Shown here piece after piece: positions 25,049 to 34,029 of a stretch of 64,000 nucleotides of DNA. Numbering within the stretch: position 1 is the stretch's first letter; every line of letters begins with the position of its first letter. Source of the stretch: Streptomyces umbrinus (GTDB taxonomy: Bacteria > Actinomycetota > Actinomycetes > Streptomycetales > Streptomycetaceae); the NCBI RefSeq assembly GCF_030817415.1, contig NZ_JAUSZI010000002.1:11135501-11199500 (forward strand), read 5' to 3'. A program made the position numbers and the translations under genes. The notes beneath the pieces were generated by a model. It saw nothing but the letters and a program-made list of their open reading frames with translations. It was not told where the DNA came from and did not search any database.

Positions 25049-26233
25049 ATGCGCTCGACTCCTGGTACGGAGGCGTTCCCGGCACACACGCCGGCCGCTG
25101 CCCAGATCTTCACCACCGTGCTGTCCCACGGCCCGCTCACCCGGTCGGACATGGCCGGCCGCGCCGGCCTTTCGGCGGCCGCGGTCACGAAGGCGGTCCG
25201 GCCGCTGATCGAGGCCGGGTACCTGGTGGAGGACGCGGGAGACGAGGCACGCCCGTCCCTGGGACGGCCCGCCAACCCCGTACGGGTGGACGGCGGACGG
25301 GCCCTGTTCATCGGTGTCAAGATCACCGGCGACGAGATCATCGCCGTACTGACGGACCTGTGCTGCCGGATCCGCGTCGCCCGGCACGTGCCCCTGGTCG
25401 ACCGCCAACCGAAGGCCGTGCTCGCCTCGGTCGCAGCTCTCGCGCAGGAACTCCTCGCGGAGGCCGACGGGTTCGGCGTCCGGGTCCAGGGGCTCGGCGT
25501 CGCCGTCTCCGGCGATGTGGACCGCGCCGCCGGAGAGGTGCGCTTCTCACCCTTCCTGGAGTGGCGCGACCTTCCCCTCGCCGAACTCATGGAGATGACG
25601 ACCGGGTTGCCGGTCACCGTCGACAACGACGTCCGGGCCCTGACCGTCGCCGAGCAGTGGTTCGGCGCGGGCGTCGGTCTCTCCGACTTCGCGGTGGTGA
25701 CGGTCGGTGCGGGCATCGGCTGCGGCCTGGTCGTGCACGGCAAGGTCGTCTCGGGCGCGCACGGAGTGGCCGGCGAGATCGGGCACGTGGTCATCGACCC
25801 GACGGGACCGCCGTGCCACTGCGGAAACCGCGGGTGCGCCGAGGCCATCGCCGCGGACCCCGCGATCGTCGCCGCGGTGCGCGAGGCGACCCGCCTGCCG
25901 GTGGCCGACGCCGCGCAGGCCGTCGACCTGGCCCGCCGGGGCGACCCCGGAGCCCGCGAGGTGTACGCGCGGGCCGGGGAGGCGATCGGCCGGGCCATCG
26001 CGACCGTCGCCAACCTCATGGGCCCCCAGCGCGTGATCATCTCCGGCGAGGGCCTCGCCGCCTACGACCTGTTCGCCGAGCAGATCCGCGACGCCTTCAC
26101 CGCGTCGGCCTTCGGCACGGCCGCGCAGTGCGACCTGCTGACACGCCCGTTGCCCTTCGACGAGTGGGCGCGCGGAGCCGCGGCCACCGCAATCCAGTCC
26201 TTCATCAGCGGTCCGACCCGCGGCCAGGGATGA
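25049..26233 (+). CDS. ROK family transcriptional regulator
   Basis: A 394-residue protein with an N-terminal winged helix-turn-helix (about residues 16-65, LTRSDMAGRAGLSAAAVTKAV) and a sugar-kinase-like ROK domain. The latter has VDNDVRALTVAEQWFG, VTVGAGIGCGLVVHGK, AGEIGHVVIDPTGPPCHCGNRGC with the His-Cys-Cys-Cys zinc site. Such proteins are repressors (NagC/XylR type) relieved by sugars. It is followed after 143 bases by a string of exported glycosidases on the same strand, which it probably controls. The mRNA appears leaderless. Sugar kinase activity is unlikely because of the DNA-binding domain. Confidence 0.9.
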   Translation: MRSTPGTEAFPAHTPAAAQIFTTVLSHGPLTRSDMAGRAGLSAAAVTKAVRPLIEAGYLVEDAGDEARPSLGRPANPVRVDGGRALFIGVKITGDEIIAVLTDLCCRIRVARHVPLVDRQPKAVLASVAALAQELLAEADGFGVRVQGLGVAVSGDVDRAAGEVRFSPFLEWRDLPLAELMEMTTGLPVTVDNDVRALTVAEQWFGAGVGLSDFAVVTVGAGIGCGLVVHGKVVSGAHGVAGEIGHVVIDPTGPPCHCGNRGCAEAIAADPAIVAAVREATRLPVADAAQAVDLARRGDPGAREVYARAGEAIGRAIATVANLMGPQRVIISGEGLAAYDLFAEQIRDAFTASAFGTAAQCDLLTRPLPFDEWARGAAATAIQSFISGPTRGQG

Positions 26234-26376
26234 GCCGCCGCACCTCCTGACGAACCGTCAAGCTCCTTGGCCTCCGAGGAAGTTCCTGCACCACCGGACC
26301 GACACATCACTGCCCCACCGCACCAACGCATCACCGCACCCGCGCAGAGCCGAACCCATCACTGGAGGTCCGACCC

Positions 26377-28221
26377 ATGAGGTCATCCTCGTACTCTCCC
26401 GGTACCCCCGCCCGTCGCTCCACAAGAGCCGTGCTCGTCGTGGCCCTCACCGCGGCCATGGCGACGACCCTCCCGGCAGCCCAGGCCGCCACCCCCACTG
26501 CCACCACTCCCGTGACCATGTCCACCGCCGACGCCGGCGCCGAGGCGGTCGCGGCCAAGCCCTACATGGGCTGGTCGAGCTGGAGCATGCAGTCCTCGAA
26601 GTACCCCGGCCTCAACCCGGACGGCGACTACAGCTACCTCACCGAGAAGAACGTCCTCAAGCAGGCGGACGCCCTCGCGGCCAAGCTCAAGCCGTACGGA
26701 TACGAGTACGTCAACCTCGACGCCGGATGGTGGCGCGCCAAGGACTGGAAGCCCGGGTTCGACGAGTACGCCCGCCAGAAGGCGGACCCGGGCCGCTTCC
26801 CGCGTGGCATGAAGCCCGTCGCCGACCACATCCACGGCAAGGGACTCAAGGCGGGCATCTACCTGCCCGTCGGCCTGGAGAAGGAGGCGTACGGGGAGGG
26901 CAAGACCCCCATCTGGAACGCCGAGGGCTGCACGACCGCCGACATCGTGTACAGCGACCTGCGCACCACCAACGGCTGGGACAGCGCCTACAAGCTCGAC
27001 TTCTCCAACTCGTGCGCCCAGAAGTACGTCGACTCGCAGGCCCGGCTCTTCGCCGACTGGGGCTACGACTTCCTCAAGCTCGACGGGGTCGGACCGGGTT
27101 CCGGCAAGAACGGCGACCAGTACGACAACGTTGCCGACGTCGCCGCCTGGCAGAAGGCCATCGCCGCCACCGGCCGTTCGATCCACCTGGAGATCTCCTG
27201 GTCGCTCGACATCGGCCGGGTCGCCGACTGGAAGAAGTACTCCAACGGCTGGCGCATCGACACCGACGTCGAGTGCTACTGCAACACCCTTGTCAGCTGG
27301 GAGAACTCGGTCGACGACCGCTGGGACGACGCCCCCGGCTGGACCCGCCACGCAGGCGCCGGAGGCTGGAACGACCTGGACTCCCTGGACGTCGGCAACG
27401 GCCAGATGGACGGCCTCACCAAGGCCGAGCGGCAGAGCTACGCGACCCTGTGGGCCATCGCCAAGTCCCCGCTCTACACCGGTGACGACCTGACCAAGCT
27501 CGACTCCTACGGCGTGTCGCTGCTGACCAACCGCGAGGTCATCGCCCTCAACCAGGGCAGCACCCCTCCCGCCCGCCCGGTCACCCCGTCCGACCCCCAG
27601 CAGGTGTGGGCGGCCAAGAACGCCGACGGCAGCTACACCGTCGCCCTGTTCAACCTCTCCGACTCTCCCGCCGCCGTCACCGCGGACTGGTCGACCCTCG
27701 GCTTCACCGGCAAGGCCTCCGTACGGGACCTGTGGAACCGCGAGAACCTCGGCACGCACACGAGCAAGGTGACGCAGGCCCTGCCCGCCCACGGCTCCCG
27801 CCTGTTCACCGTCACCCCGCGCGGCGCCGCGCTCGCCTCGACCGGCTACGAGGCCGAGTCGACCGCCAACACCCTCAGCGGCGACGCCTCCGTCGCCGAC
27901 TGCTCCGCCTGCTCGGGCGGCAAGAAGGTCGGCAACCTCTACGTCGGCGGCAAGCTCCGCTTCAACGACGTCGTCGTCGCCAAGGCCGGTACGTACATGG
28001 TGAAGGTCGGCTACGTCAGCGGTGACGCCCGCTCCATCGCCGTCTCCGCGAACGGAAACGGCGCCAGGCACCACAAGTTCCCCTCCACCGGGGACTGGGG
28101 AACCGCCGAGACCGTCAGCGTGCCCGTCACCCTCAAGGCCGGCGCCAACACCATCACCTTCGACAGCGGCACCGGCTACGCCCCGGACATCGACCGCATC
28201 GACGTCCCGAAGTCGTCCTGA
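26377..28221 (+). CDS. Exported GH27 glycosidase with C-terminal CBM
   Basis: A 614-residue secreted enzyme with signal peptide (basic start, hydrophobic core VLVVALTAAMATTLPAAQA). The GH27 barrel begins KPYMGWSSWSM and shows YGYEYVNLDAGWW. The probable nucleophile is Asp236 in YDFLKLDGVG and the acid/base candidate Asp297 in WRIDTDVE. A beta-sandwich domain follows (residues ~400-480), then a carbohydrate-binding module of CBM35 type (GYEAESTANTLSG to DIDRIDVPK). GH27 members are alpha-galactosidases, alpha-N-acetylgalactosaminidases or beta-L-arabinopyranosidases; the acidic pair in WRIDTD and the context leave beta-L-arabinopyranosidase possible. GGAGG precedes the ATG. Confidence 0.88.
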   Translation: MRSSSYSPGTPARRSTRAVLVVALTAAMATTLPAAQAATPTATTPVTMSTADAGAEAVAAKPYMGWSSWSMQSSKYPGLNPDGDYSYLTEKNVLKQADALAAKLKPYGYEYVNLDAGWWRAKDWKPGFDEYARQKADPGRFPRGMKPVADHIHGKGLKAGIYLPVGLEKEAYGEGKTPIWNAEGCTTADIVYSDLRTTNGWDSAYKLDFSNSCAQKYVDSQARLFADWGYDFLKLDGVGPGSGKNGDQYDNVADVAAWQKAIAATGRSIHLEISWSLDIGRVADWKKYSNGWRIDTDVECYCNTLVSWENSVDDRWDDAPGWTRHAGAGGWNDLDSLDVGNGQMDGLTKAERQSYATLWAIAKSPLYTGDDLTKLDSYGVSLLTNREVIALNQGSTPPARPVTPSDPQQVWAAKNADGSYTVALFNLSDSPAAVTADWSTLGFTGKASVRDLWNRENLGTHTSKVTQALPAHGSRLFTVTPRGAALASTGYEAESTANTLSGDASVADCSACSGGKKVGNLYVGGKLRFNDVVVAKAGTYMVKVGYVSGDARSIAVSANGNGARHHKFPSTGDWGTAETVSVPVTLKAGANTITFDSGTGYAPDIDRIDVPKSS

Positions 28222-28251
28222 CCGCCGTTCTCATCCCCCTGGAGCCGCACC

Positions 28252-30624
28252 ATGGACAACAACCCGACCGAGCCCAGCAGACGAAGACTCCTCTCACTGG
28301 CCGCGGCGGCCGGCGTCGCCACAGCCCTCGGCGGCCTGCCCGCCTTCACCGCATCGGCCGCACCCCAGCGGCCCGCCGACGCCCCGCTCCCGAAGGGGAG
28401 TTCACGCAACCAGCTGTGGTGGCAGTCGCCCGCCGACGAGCACTCGATGATCGAACAGGGCCTGCCCATCGGCAACGGCCGCCTCGGCGCCCTCGCGAGC
28501 AACGACCCCGGCCGTGAACTCCTCCTGATCACCGACGCCACCATGTGGACCGGCGGCCTCAACGACAAGCTCGACTCCGACGGCCAGTTCCCCTACGGCC
28601 GCGAGAACTTCGGCTCGTTCACGCTCCTCGGCCGCCTCACCGTCGACATCCCCGACCACGACCTGGGCGCCGTGTCCGGCTACCGCCGCACCCTCGACCT
28701 CGCGCAGGGCGTGGTGACCACGTCGTACGTCCGCTCCGGAGTGACGTACAAGCGGCAGATCTTCGCCAGCCGCCCCGACGACGCGATCGTCCTGCACTTC
28801 ACGCAGAGCGGCGGCGGCCGCTACACCGGCAGCATCGCCCTCGACGGGACTCACGGGGAGAGCGTGACGGGCACCTCCTTCGGTACCGCCTTCCCGAACG
28901 GTCTGCGCTACGGCGCCGCCGTGAAGGCGTCCGGCAGTGGTGGCACCGTCCGGGTGAACGGACCGCGGATCGACTTCTCCGGCTGCAGGGAACTCACCGT
29001 CGTGGTGAGCGGCGGCACCAACTACGCGCCCGACGCCTCCAACGGCTACCGCGATCCGTCCCTCGACCCCGAGCGGCTGGCCCGTACGAAGGTCCGCGAC
29101 GCGGCGGCCCACTCGGCGGACACCCTGCTGCGCACCCATGTCGCCGACCATCGAGACCTGTTCGAGCAGTTGGACATCTCGCTCGGTACGTCGTCGGACG
29201 AACAGCGCTCCCTCGACACCTGGGAACGTCTCGGGGCGCGGGCCCGGGACGGTGAGCCCGATCCCGAACTGGAGGCCGCCTACCTGCAGTTCGGCCGCTA
29301 TCTGATGATCTCCGGGTCCCGCGGCAGCCTCCCGCTCAACCTCCAGGGGCTGTGGCTCGACGGCAACGACCCGGACTGGATGGGCGACTACCACACGGAC
29401 ATCAACATCCAGATGAACTACTGGATGGCCGACCGCGCCGGGCTGTCCCAGTGCTTCGACGCGCTCACCGACTACTGCCTCGACCAGTTCCAGTCCTGGA
29501 CGAAGCTCACCAACGACCTCTTCAACGACCCGCGCAACCGCTACCGCAACTCCACCGGGAAGGTCGCCGGCTGGACCGTCGCCTTCTCCACCAACATCCA
29601 TGGCGGAAACGGCTGGTGGTGGCATCCGGCGGGCAACGCCTGGCTGTGCACGACCCTGTGGGAGCACTACGAATTCACCCGGTCGCGCTCCCATCTGGCG
29701 AGGATCTACCCGCTCCTGAAGGGTGCCTGCGAGTTCTGGGAGGCGCGGCTGATCACCACGACGCTCCCCGGCACCTCGCAGGAGGTGCTCATCGACGACA
29801 AGGACTGGTCGCCCGAGCACGGCCCGCAGGACGCCAAGGGCATCACCTACGCGCAGGAACTGGTGTGGGTGCTGTTCGACCACTTCCTCACGGCTTCCAA
29901 GGAGTTGAAGAAGGACTCCGCCTACGCGAAGAAGATCGGCGGCCTCCAGAAGCGGCTGTATCTGCCGAAGGTGAGCCCCAAGACGGGCTGGCTGGAGGAG
30001 TGGATGTCGCCCGACAACCTCGGCGAGACCACCCACCGCCACCTGTCCCCGCTGATCGGGCTCTTCCCCGGGGACCGCATCCGTCCCGACGACTCCACCC
30101 CGCCGGAGATCGTCGAGGGCGCCACGGACCTGCTCACCGCGCGCGGCATGGAGAGCTTCGGCTGGGCGAACGCCTGGCGCAGTCTGTGCTGGGCCCGGCT
30201 CAAGGACGCGGACAAGGCCTACCAGCTGATCGTCAACAACCTCCGCCCGTCGATCGACGGCGGCAACGGCACCGCCCCCAACCTCTTCGACATCTACGAA
30301 GTGGAGAAGGGCCGCGGCATCTTCCAGATCGAGGCCAACTTCGGCACACCCGCGGCGATGATCGAGATGCTCCTGTACTCCCGCCCGGGCCACCTGGAGC
30401 TGCTCCCGGCCCTCCCCGACGCCTGGGCGAAGTCCGGCTCGGTCACGGGAGTCGGCGTCCGCGGCGGCTTCACCGTCGACCTGCGCTGGCGCGACGGGAA
30501 GCCCACCGAAGCCCGGATCCACAGCGTCGGCGGCCGGACCACGACAGTGGCGTACGGCAACACGTCCCGGACGGTCACGCTGAAGCCCGGCGGGTCCGTC
30601 ACGCTGCGGGACTTCGCCCGATGA
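28252..30624 (+). CDS. Exported GH95 family glycosidase
   Basis: A 790-residue protein with a Tat signal (SRRRLLSLAAAAGVATAL). The GH95 layout is clear: N-terminal beta domain (LPIGNGRLGALA, WTGGLND), alpha/alpha barrel and C-terminal beta domain. GH95 enzymes hydrolyse alpha-1,2-L-fucosides or alpha-L-galactosides. Glu522 in SPEHGP matches the general acid. At the water-activating positions known from Bifidobacterium AfcA (Asn421, Asn423, Asp766) this protein has Asp383, Asn385 (TDINIQMNYW) and Glu694 (FQIEANFG), so two of three differ. Specificity may therefore be altered. It overlaps the following esterase gene by ATGA and lies 30 bases after the GH27 gene. Confidence 0.88.
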   Translation: MDNNPTEPSRRRLLSLAAAAGVATALGGLPAFTASAAPQRPADAPLPKGSSRNQLWWQSPADEHSMIEQGLPIGNGRLGALASNDPGRELLLITDATMWTGGLNDKLDSDGQFPYGRENFGSFTLLGRLTVDIPDHDLGAVSGYRRTLDLAQGVVTTSYVRSGVTYKRQIFASRPDDAIVLHFTQSGGGRYTGSIALDGTHGESVTGTSFGTAFPNGLRYGAAVKASGSGGTVRVNGPRIDFSGCRELTVVVSGGTNYAPDASNGYRDPSLDPERLARTKVRDAAAHSADTLLRTHVADHRDLFEQLDISLGTSSDEQRSLDTWERLGARARDGEPDPELEAAYLQFGRYLMISGSRGSLPLNLQGLWLDGNDPDWMGDYHTDINIQMNYWMADRAGLSQCFDALTDYCLDQFQSWTKLTNDLFNDPRNRYRNSTGKVAGWTVAFSTNIHGGNGWWWHPAGNAWLCTTLWEHYEFTRSRSHLARIYPLLKGACEFWEARLITTTLPGTSQEVLIDDKDWSPEHGPQDAKGITYAQELVWVLFDHFLTASKELKKDSAYAKKIGGLQKRLYLPKVSPKTGWLEEWMSPDNLGETTHRHLSPLIGLFPGDRIRPDDSTPPEIVEGATDLLTARGMESFGWANAWRSLCWARLKDADKAYQLIVNNLRPSIDGGNGTAPNLFDIYEVEKGRGIFQIEANFGTPAAMIEMLLYSRPGHLELLPALPDAWAKSGSVTGVGVRGGFTVDLRWRDGKPTEARIHSVGGRTTTVAYGNTSRTVTLKPGGSVTLRDFAR

Positions 30625-31862
30625 CGGCGCGCTTCGCCCGAGCAGGCGGCCGCCTGGCCGCCCTGCTGCTGATCGCCGCGGCCGTCCAGATGACGCCCGC
30701 GGCGGCGCAGCCGGCCGACACGCACGCGTCCACGGCCCAGGCTGCCGCCGCCGAGCGGCGGCACGACGTGGTCACCTGGGGCGCGAGCGCGGACCGCATC
30801 GGTGACGCCGTCAACGACCGCAGCTACCGCCTGATCGTGCGCACCAGCGTCGCCGGGGACGATCTGCGCATCCGGCTCTCCAACGCCTTCGGCGACCGGC
30901 CGCTGACCTTCGACAGCGTCTACGCCGGCATCCGGAAGGAGGGCGCCAGCGTGGTCCGCGGCACCAACAAGCGGCTGACCTTCGGCGGCTCCCGCTCCGT
31001 CACGGTCCCGGCCGGCGCCCCCGCGTACAGCGACCCGCTCCCCGGCAGGCTGCCCGCCGCGACCGACCTGGCCGTCAGCATCCACACCAGTGAGGCGAGC
31101 GGCACGGCCACCGGGCACTCCATGGCCATGCAGTCCTCGTACGCGGCGGAGGGCGACCACACGGGCGAGGAGGCCGCGGCCTCCTGGACCCAGCCGATCG
31201 GCTCCTGGTTCTACCTCGACGCCGTGTCCGTACGGACGAGTTCGGCCACCGGGGCCGTGGTCGCGCTCGGCGACTCCATCACGGACGGCTGGCAGTCCAC
31301 GAGCGATCTGAACCGCCGCTGGCCCGACTACCTCGCCCGTCGGCTGCGGGCAACGACCGGTCAGGTCAAGGGAGTTGCCAACGAGGGCATCTCCGGGAAC
31401 AAGGTCCTCGCGGACGGCGCGGGGCAGAGCGCCCTCAACCGGCTGGACCGTGACGTCCTTTCCCTCCCGGGCGTCCGCACGGTGTTCCTCTTCGAGGGCG
31501 TCAACGACATCAAGGCCCACTCCGGCGTGACGGCCCAGGACATGATCAAGGGCTATCGCGAGATCATCTCCCGCGCCCACGAGGCCGGGAAGTGCGTCGT
31601 CGGAGCCACCGTCGCGCCCTTCAAGGGCTGGTACGAGTGGGACACCGCCGCCGAGTCCGTACGCCAGGAGGTCAACCAATTCATCCGGGACAGCGGGGAG
31701 TTCGACGCCGTCACCGACTTCGACCGCATCCTCCGCAGTCCCTACGACCACGAGCGCATCCTCCCCGTCTTCGACGGCGGCGACCGTCTGCACCCCAACG
31801 ACAAGGGCATGCAGGCGATGGCCGACGCCGTCGACCTCAAGAGCCTCGACTGCTCCGCCTGA
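30621..31862 (+). CDS. Exported SGNH/GDSL-type esterase
   Basis: A 413-residue secreted hydrolase with signal peptide (residues 1-28, LAALLLIAAAVQMTPAAA). The SGNH domain starts near residue 208: block I ALGDSITDG with the catalytic Ser, Gly in NEGISGN, block III FEGVNDIK with Asn, and block V DGGDRLHPND with Asp and His. A ~180-residue N-terminal beta domain precedes it (WGASADRIGD, RIRLSNAFGDRPL), as in the family that deacetylates polysaccharides. Its ATGA start is coupled to the GH95 gene. It probably removes acetyl groups from the polysaccharide attacked by the adjoining glycosidases. Confidence 0.88.
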   Translation: MTARFARAGGRLAALLLIAAAVQMTPAAAQPADTHASTAQAAAAERRHDVVTWGASADRIGDAVNDRSYRLIVRTSVAGDDLRIRLSNAFGDRPLTFDSVYAGIRKEGASVVRGTNKRLTFGGSRSVTVPAGAPAYSDPLPGRLPAATDLAVSIHTSEASGTATGHSMAMQSSYAAEGDHTGEEAAASWTQPIGSWFYLDAVSVRTSSATGAVVALGDSITDGWQSTSDLNRRWPDYLARRLRATTGQVKGVANEGISGNKVLADGAGQSALNRLDRDVLSLPGVRTVFLFEGVNDIKAHSGVTAQDMIKGYREIISRAHEAGKCVVGATVAPFKGWYEWDTAAESVRQEVNQFIRDSGEFDAVTDFDRILRSPYDHERILPVFDGGDRLHPNDKGMQAMADAVDLKSLDCSA

Positions 31863-31967
31863 GCACCGCGCCGAGGTGGAGCACCGCGGCAACGCATGAC
31901 GCACGGCACTGACGCATCGCACTGATACATCGCCCCAATGTGCCCCACACACAGAGGAGTTGACCCA

Positions 31968-33098
31968 GTGAACCGACGTCGCCTACTCACCGGCGGGACC
32001 GCGCTAGCGGCCTCCGCCACCCTTCTCACCACTCCGACCGCGACAGCCCGGACGGCCTGGGCGGTGCCGTCGAGAGCCGAGATCCTCCCCGTTCTGCGCC
32101 GGGTCGCCGACCACTGGATCGCCACGCACACGGACCCGGGCGACAACGGCTGGGCCAACGCGACGTTCTTCAGCGGTCTGCTCGCGCTGCACCGGCTGAC
32201 GGGTGACCCCCGTTACCTGGCGTACGCGCGCGGCTGGGCGGAGAAGCACGCGTACGGCCTGCGGGGCGGCGTGACGACCCGTCACGCCGACAACCACAAC
32301 GCGGGACAGGCCTATCTGGACCTCTACGAGATCGAGCCGGAGGAGGGGAAACTCGCCGCGATCGAGGAGTCCCTGCGCCGCATGGTTCTCACGGACCAGC
32401 CGGGCAAGAACGACGACTGGTGGTGGGACGACGCCCTCCACATGGGCATGCCGCCGTTCGCCCGTCTCGGTGTCCTCCGCAGGGACCCGCGGTACTGGGA
32501 GAAGCTGTACGCCCTCTACGGCCACACCAAGCGCGTCGAGGGCGGGCCCGGTCTCCTCGATCCGGGCACCGGCCTGTGGTACCGCGACAAGCGATTCCTG
32601 CCCGGCGCGATCGTCTCGCCCACGGGCAAACCGGTGGTCTGGTCGCGCGGCAACGGCTGGGTGGCCGGCGGGCACGTCAAGACGCTCAAGGCCCTGCCAC
32701 GGTCGGAGCGGCACACCGCCGAGTACCGGGAGACCCTGACCCGGCTGGTCACCGCCCTGCCCGCCGCGCAGCGCACGGACGGCTTCTGGAACGTCAACCT
32801 CGCCGACGCGGAGCATCTGCCCGGCCCCGAGACGAGCGGCACGTCCTTCTTCCTGTACGGCACGGCGTACGCGATCCGTGCCGGCCTCGTCCGCCGGGCG
32901 GCGTTCCTGCCGGTGGCGGACCGGGCATGGCAGGGGCTCGTCACCACGGCCGTCCATCCCGACGGCTTCCTCGGTTACGTACAGAAGGTGGGTGACCGCC
33001 CGGAGTCCAGTCAGCCGGTCACGTACGACAGCACCTCGGACTTCGGTGTGGGTGCCTTCCTGCTCGGCGGCACCGAACTCGCCCTTCTGACGAGCTGA
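31968..33098 (+). CDS. Exported GH105/GH88-type unsaturated uronyl hydrolase
   Basis: A 376-residue alpha/alpha-barrel enzyme with a Tat signal (NRRRLLTGGTALAASATLL). WSRGNGWVAGG matches the GH105 signature and DDWWWDDALHMGMPPFARLG carries the conserved acidic residue of the family. GH105 removes the unsaturated uronic acid that polysaccharide lyases leave at the non-reducing end of rhamnogalacturonan oligomers. Export is unusual, since many relatives act in the cytoplasm. GTG at 31968 follows AGAGGAG; an in-frame ATG 30 bases upstream lacks this. It is the strongest hint that the cluster acts on pectic material. Confidence 0.87.
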   Translation: MNRRRLLTGGTALAASATLLTTPTATARTAWAVPSRAEILPVLRRVADHWIATHTDPGDNGWANATFFSGLLALHRLTGDPRYLAYARGWAEKHAYGLRGGVTTRHADNHNAGQAYLDLYEIEPEEGKLAAIEESLRRMVLTDQPGKNDDWWWDDALHMGMPPFARLGVLRRDPRYWEKLYALYGHTKRVEGGPGLLDPGTGLWYRDKRFLPGAIVSPTGKPVVWSRGNGWVAGGHVKTLKALPRSERHTAEYRETLTRLVTALPAAQRTDGFWNVNLADAEHLPGPETSGTSFFLYGTAYAIRAGLVRRAAFLPVADRAWQGLVTTAVHPDGFLGYVQKVGDRPESSQPVTYDSTSDFGVGAFLLGGTELALLTS

Positions 33099-33171
33099 CA
33101 GCACCGCCGTGCGGGCCGGCGTAATGGCTCTGTAGCGTGGGCACATCAACCAACGCGACGGAGGCTGTCAC

Positions 33172-34020
33172 ATGACCCGCCCGATCACCGTGGGAGTAGA
33201 CGGTTCCGCCGAATCCCTGGCCGCCGTGCACTGGGCGGCCAGGGAGGCGGTACGCCGTTCACTGGCGCTGCGTGTGGTGCACGCCTGGGAGAAGTCCGAC
33301 GGCGAGGACCGGACCGGGGACGTGCGGGACGCGCTGGCGGAGACCGCACGCGAGGTCACCGACCGGCACCCGGACCTGCCGGTGACCACCGACCTCCTCG
33401 AAGGCGACCGGGTCGACGCACTGGTCGCCGCGGCGGCGGAGGCCGAGACGCTGGTGCTCGGCACCCGCGGGCACGGAGCGATCGTCGGCTTCCTGCTCGG
33501 CTCCGTCGGCCAGCAGGTGGTCGCCGAGTCTGCGCGGCCCGTCGTCCTCGTACGCGCCGGGGATCTCGCCGAGTCCGAGGCGGCCGGGCGCGAGATCGTC
33601 GTCGGGCAGCAGGGCGGCCCGGACGACAGCGCGGCGGCACTGGAGTTCGCGTTCGAGACGGCGGCGACACGTGGCGCCGGCGTACGCGTCGTACGAGCGT
33701 GGAGCCTGCCCACCGTCTTCACCTTCAGCCCCGCCTCGCTGAAGCTCGCCGACGAGGCCGGAGGACTGGAGCAGTACGAGAACAAGGCGCTCGCGGAGGC
33801 GCTGCGGCCCTGGGAGGAGCGGTTCCCCCAGGTGCGGGTGACACAGCACGTCGAGATGGGCAGCGCGGGCGAGGTACTGCTCACGGCGGCCGCGCCGGCC
33901 CAGCTGCTGGTGGTCGGCCGGCGCGCGCACCCCTCCGCCGTCGGCGCACGGGTGGGTTCGGTGGCCCATGCGGCCATGCACCACGCGCCCTGCCCGGTGG
34001 CGGTCGTCCCGCCGGCCTGA
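33172..34020 (+). CDS. Universal stress protein, tandem UspA domains
   Basis: Two UspA domains in 282 residues. The first starts RPITVGVDGSAESLAAVHWA and ends with the ATP-binding GTRGHGAIVGFLLGSVGQ and ARPVVLVR; the second starts EIVVGQQGGPDDSAAALEFA and has GRRAHPSAVGARVGSVAHAA and PCPVAVV. Both carry a GxxG-type nucleotide loop, though the second is less regular. GGAGG precedes the ATG. Tandem USPs in actinobacteria respond to starvation, hypoxia and dormancy. Stands alone between the esterase cluster and the convergent DUF4032 gene. Confidence 0.9.
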   Translation: MTRPITVGVDGSAESLAAVHWAAREAVRRSLALRVVHAWEKSDGEDRTGDVRDALAETAREVTDRHPDLPVTTDLLEGDRVDALVAAAAEAETLVLGTRGHGAIVGFLLGSVGQQVVAESARPVVLVRAGDLAESEAAGREIVVGQQGGPDDSAAALEFAFETAATRGAGVRVVRAWSLPTVFTFSPASLKLADEAGGLEQYENKALAEALRPWEERFPQVRVTQHVEMGSAGEVLLTAAAPAQLLVVGRRAHPSAVGARVGSVAHAAMHHAPCPVAVVPPA

Positions 34021-34029
34021 CCGCCCGTC

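Noticed and set aside
28402..30522. 706-codon open frame antisense to the GH95 gene
   Set aside because: Val/Gly/Glu-rich shadow typical of high-GC antisense frames; the GH95 frame has clear family motifs.
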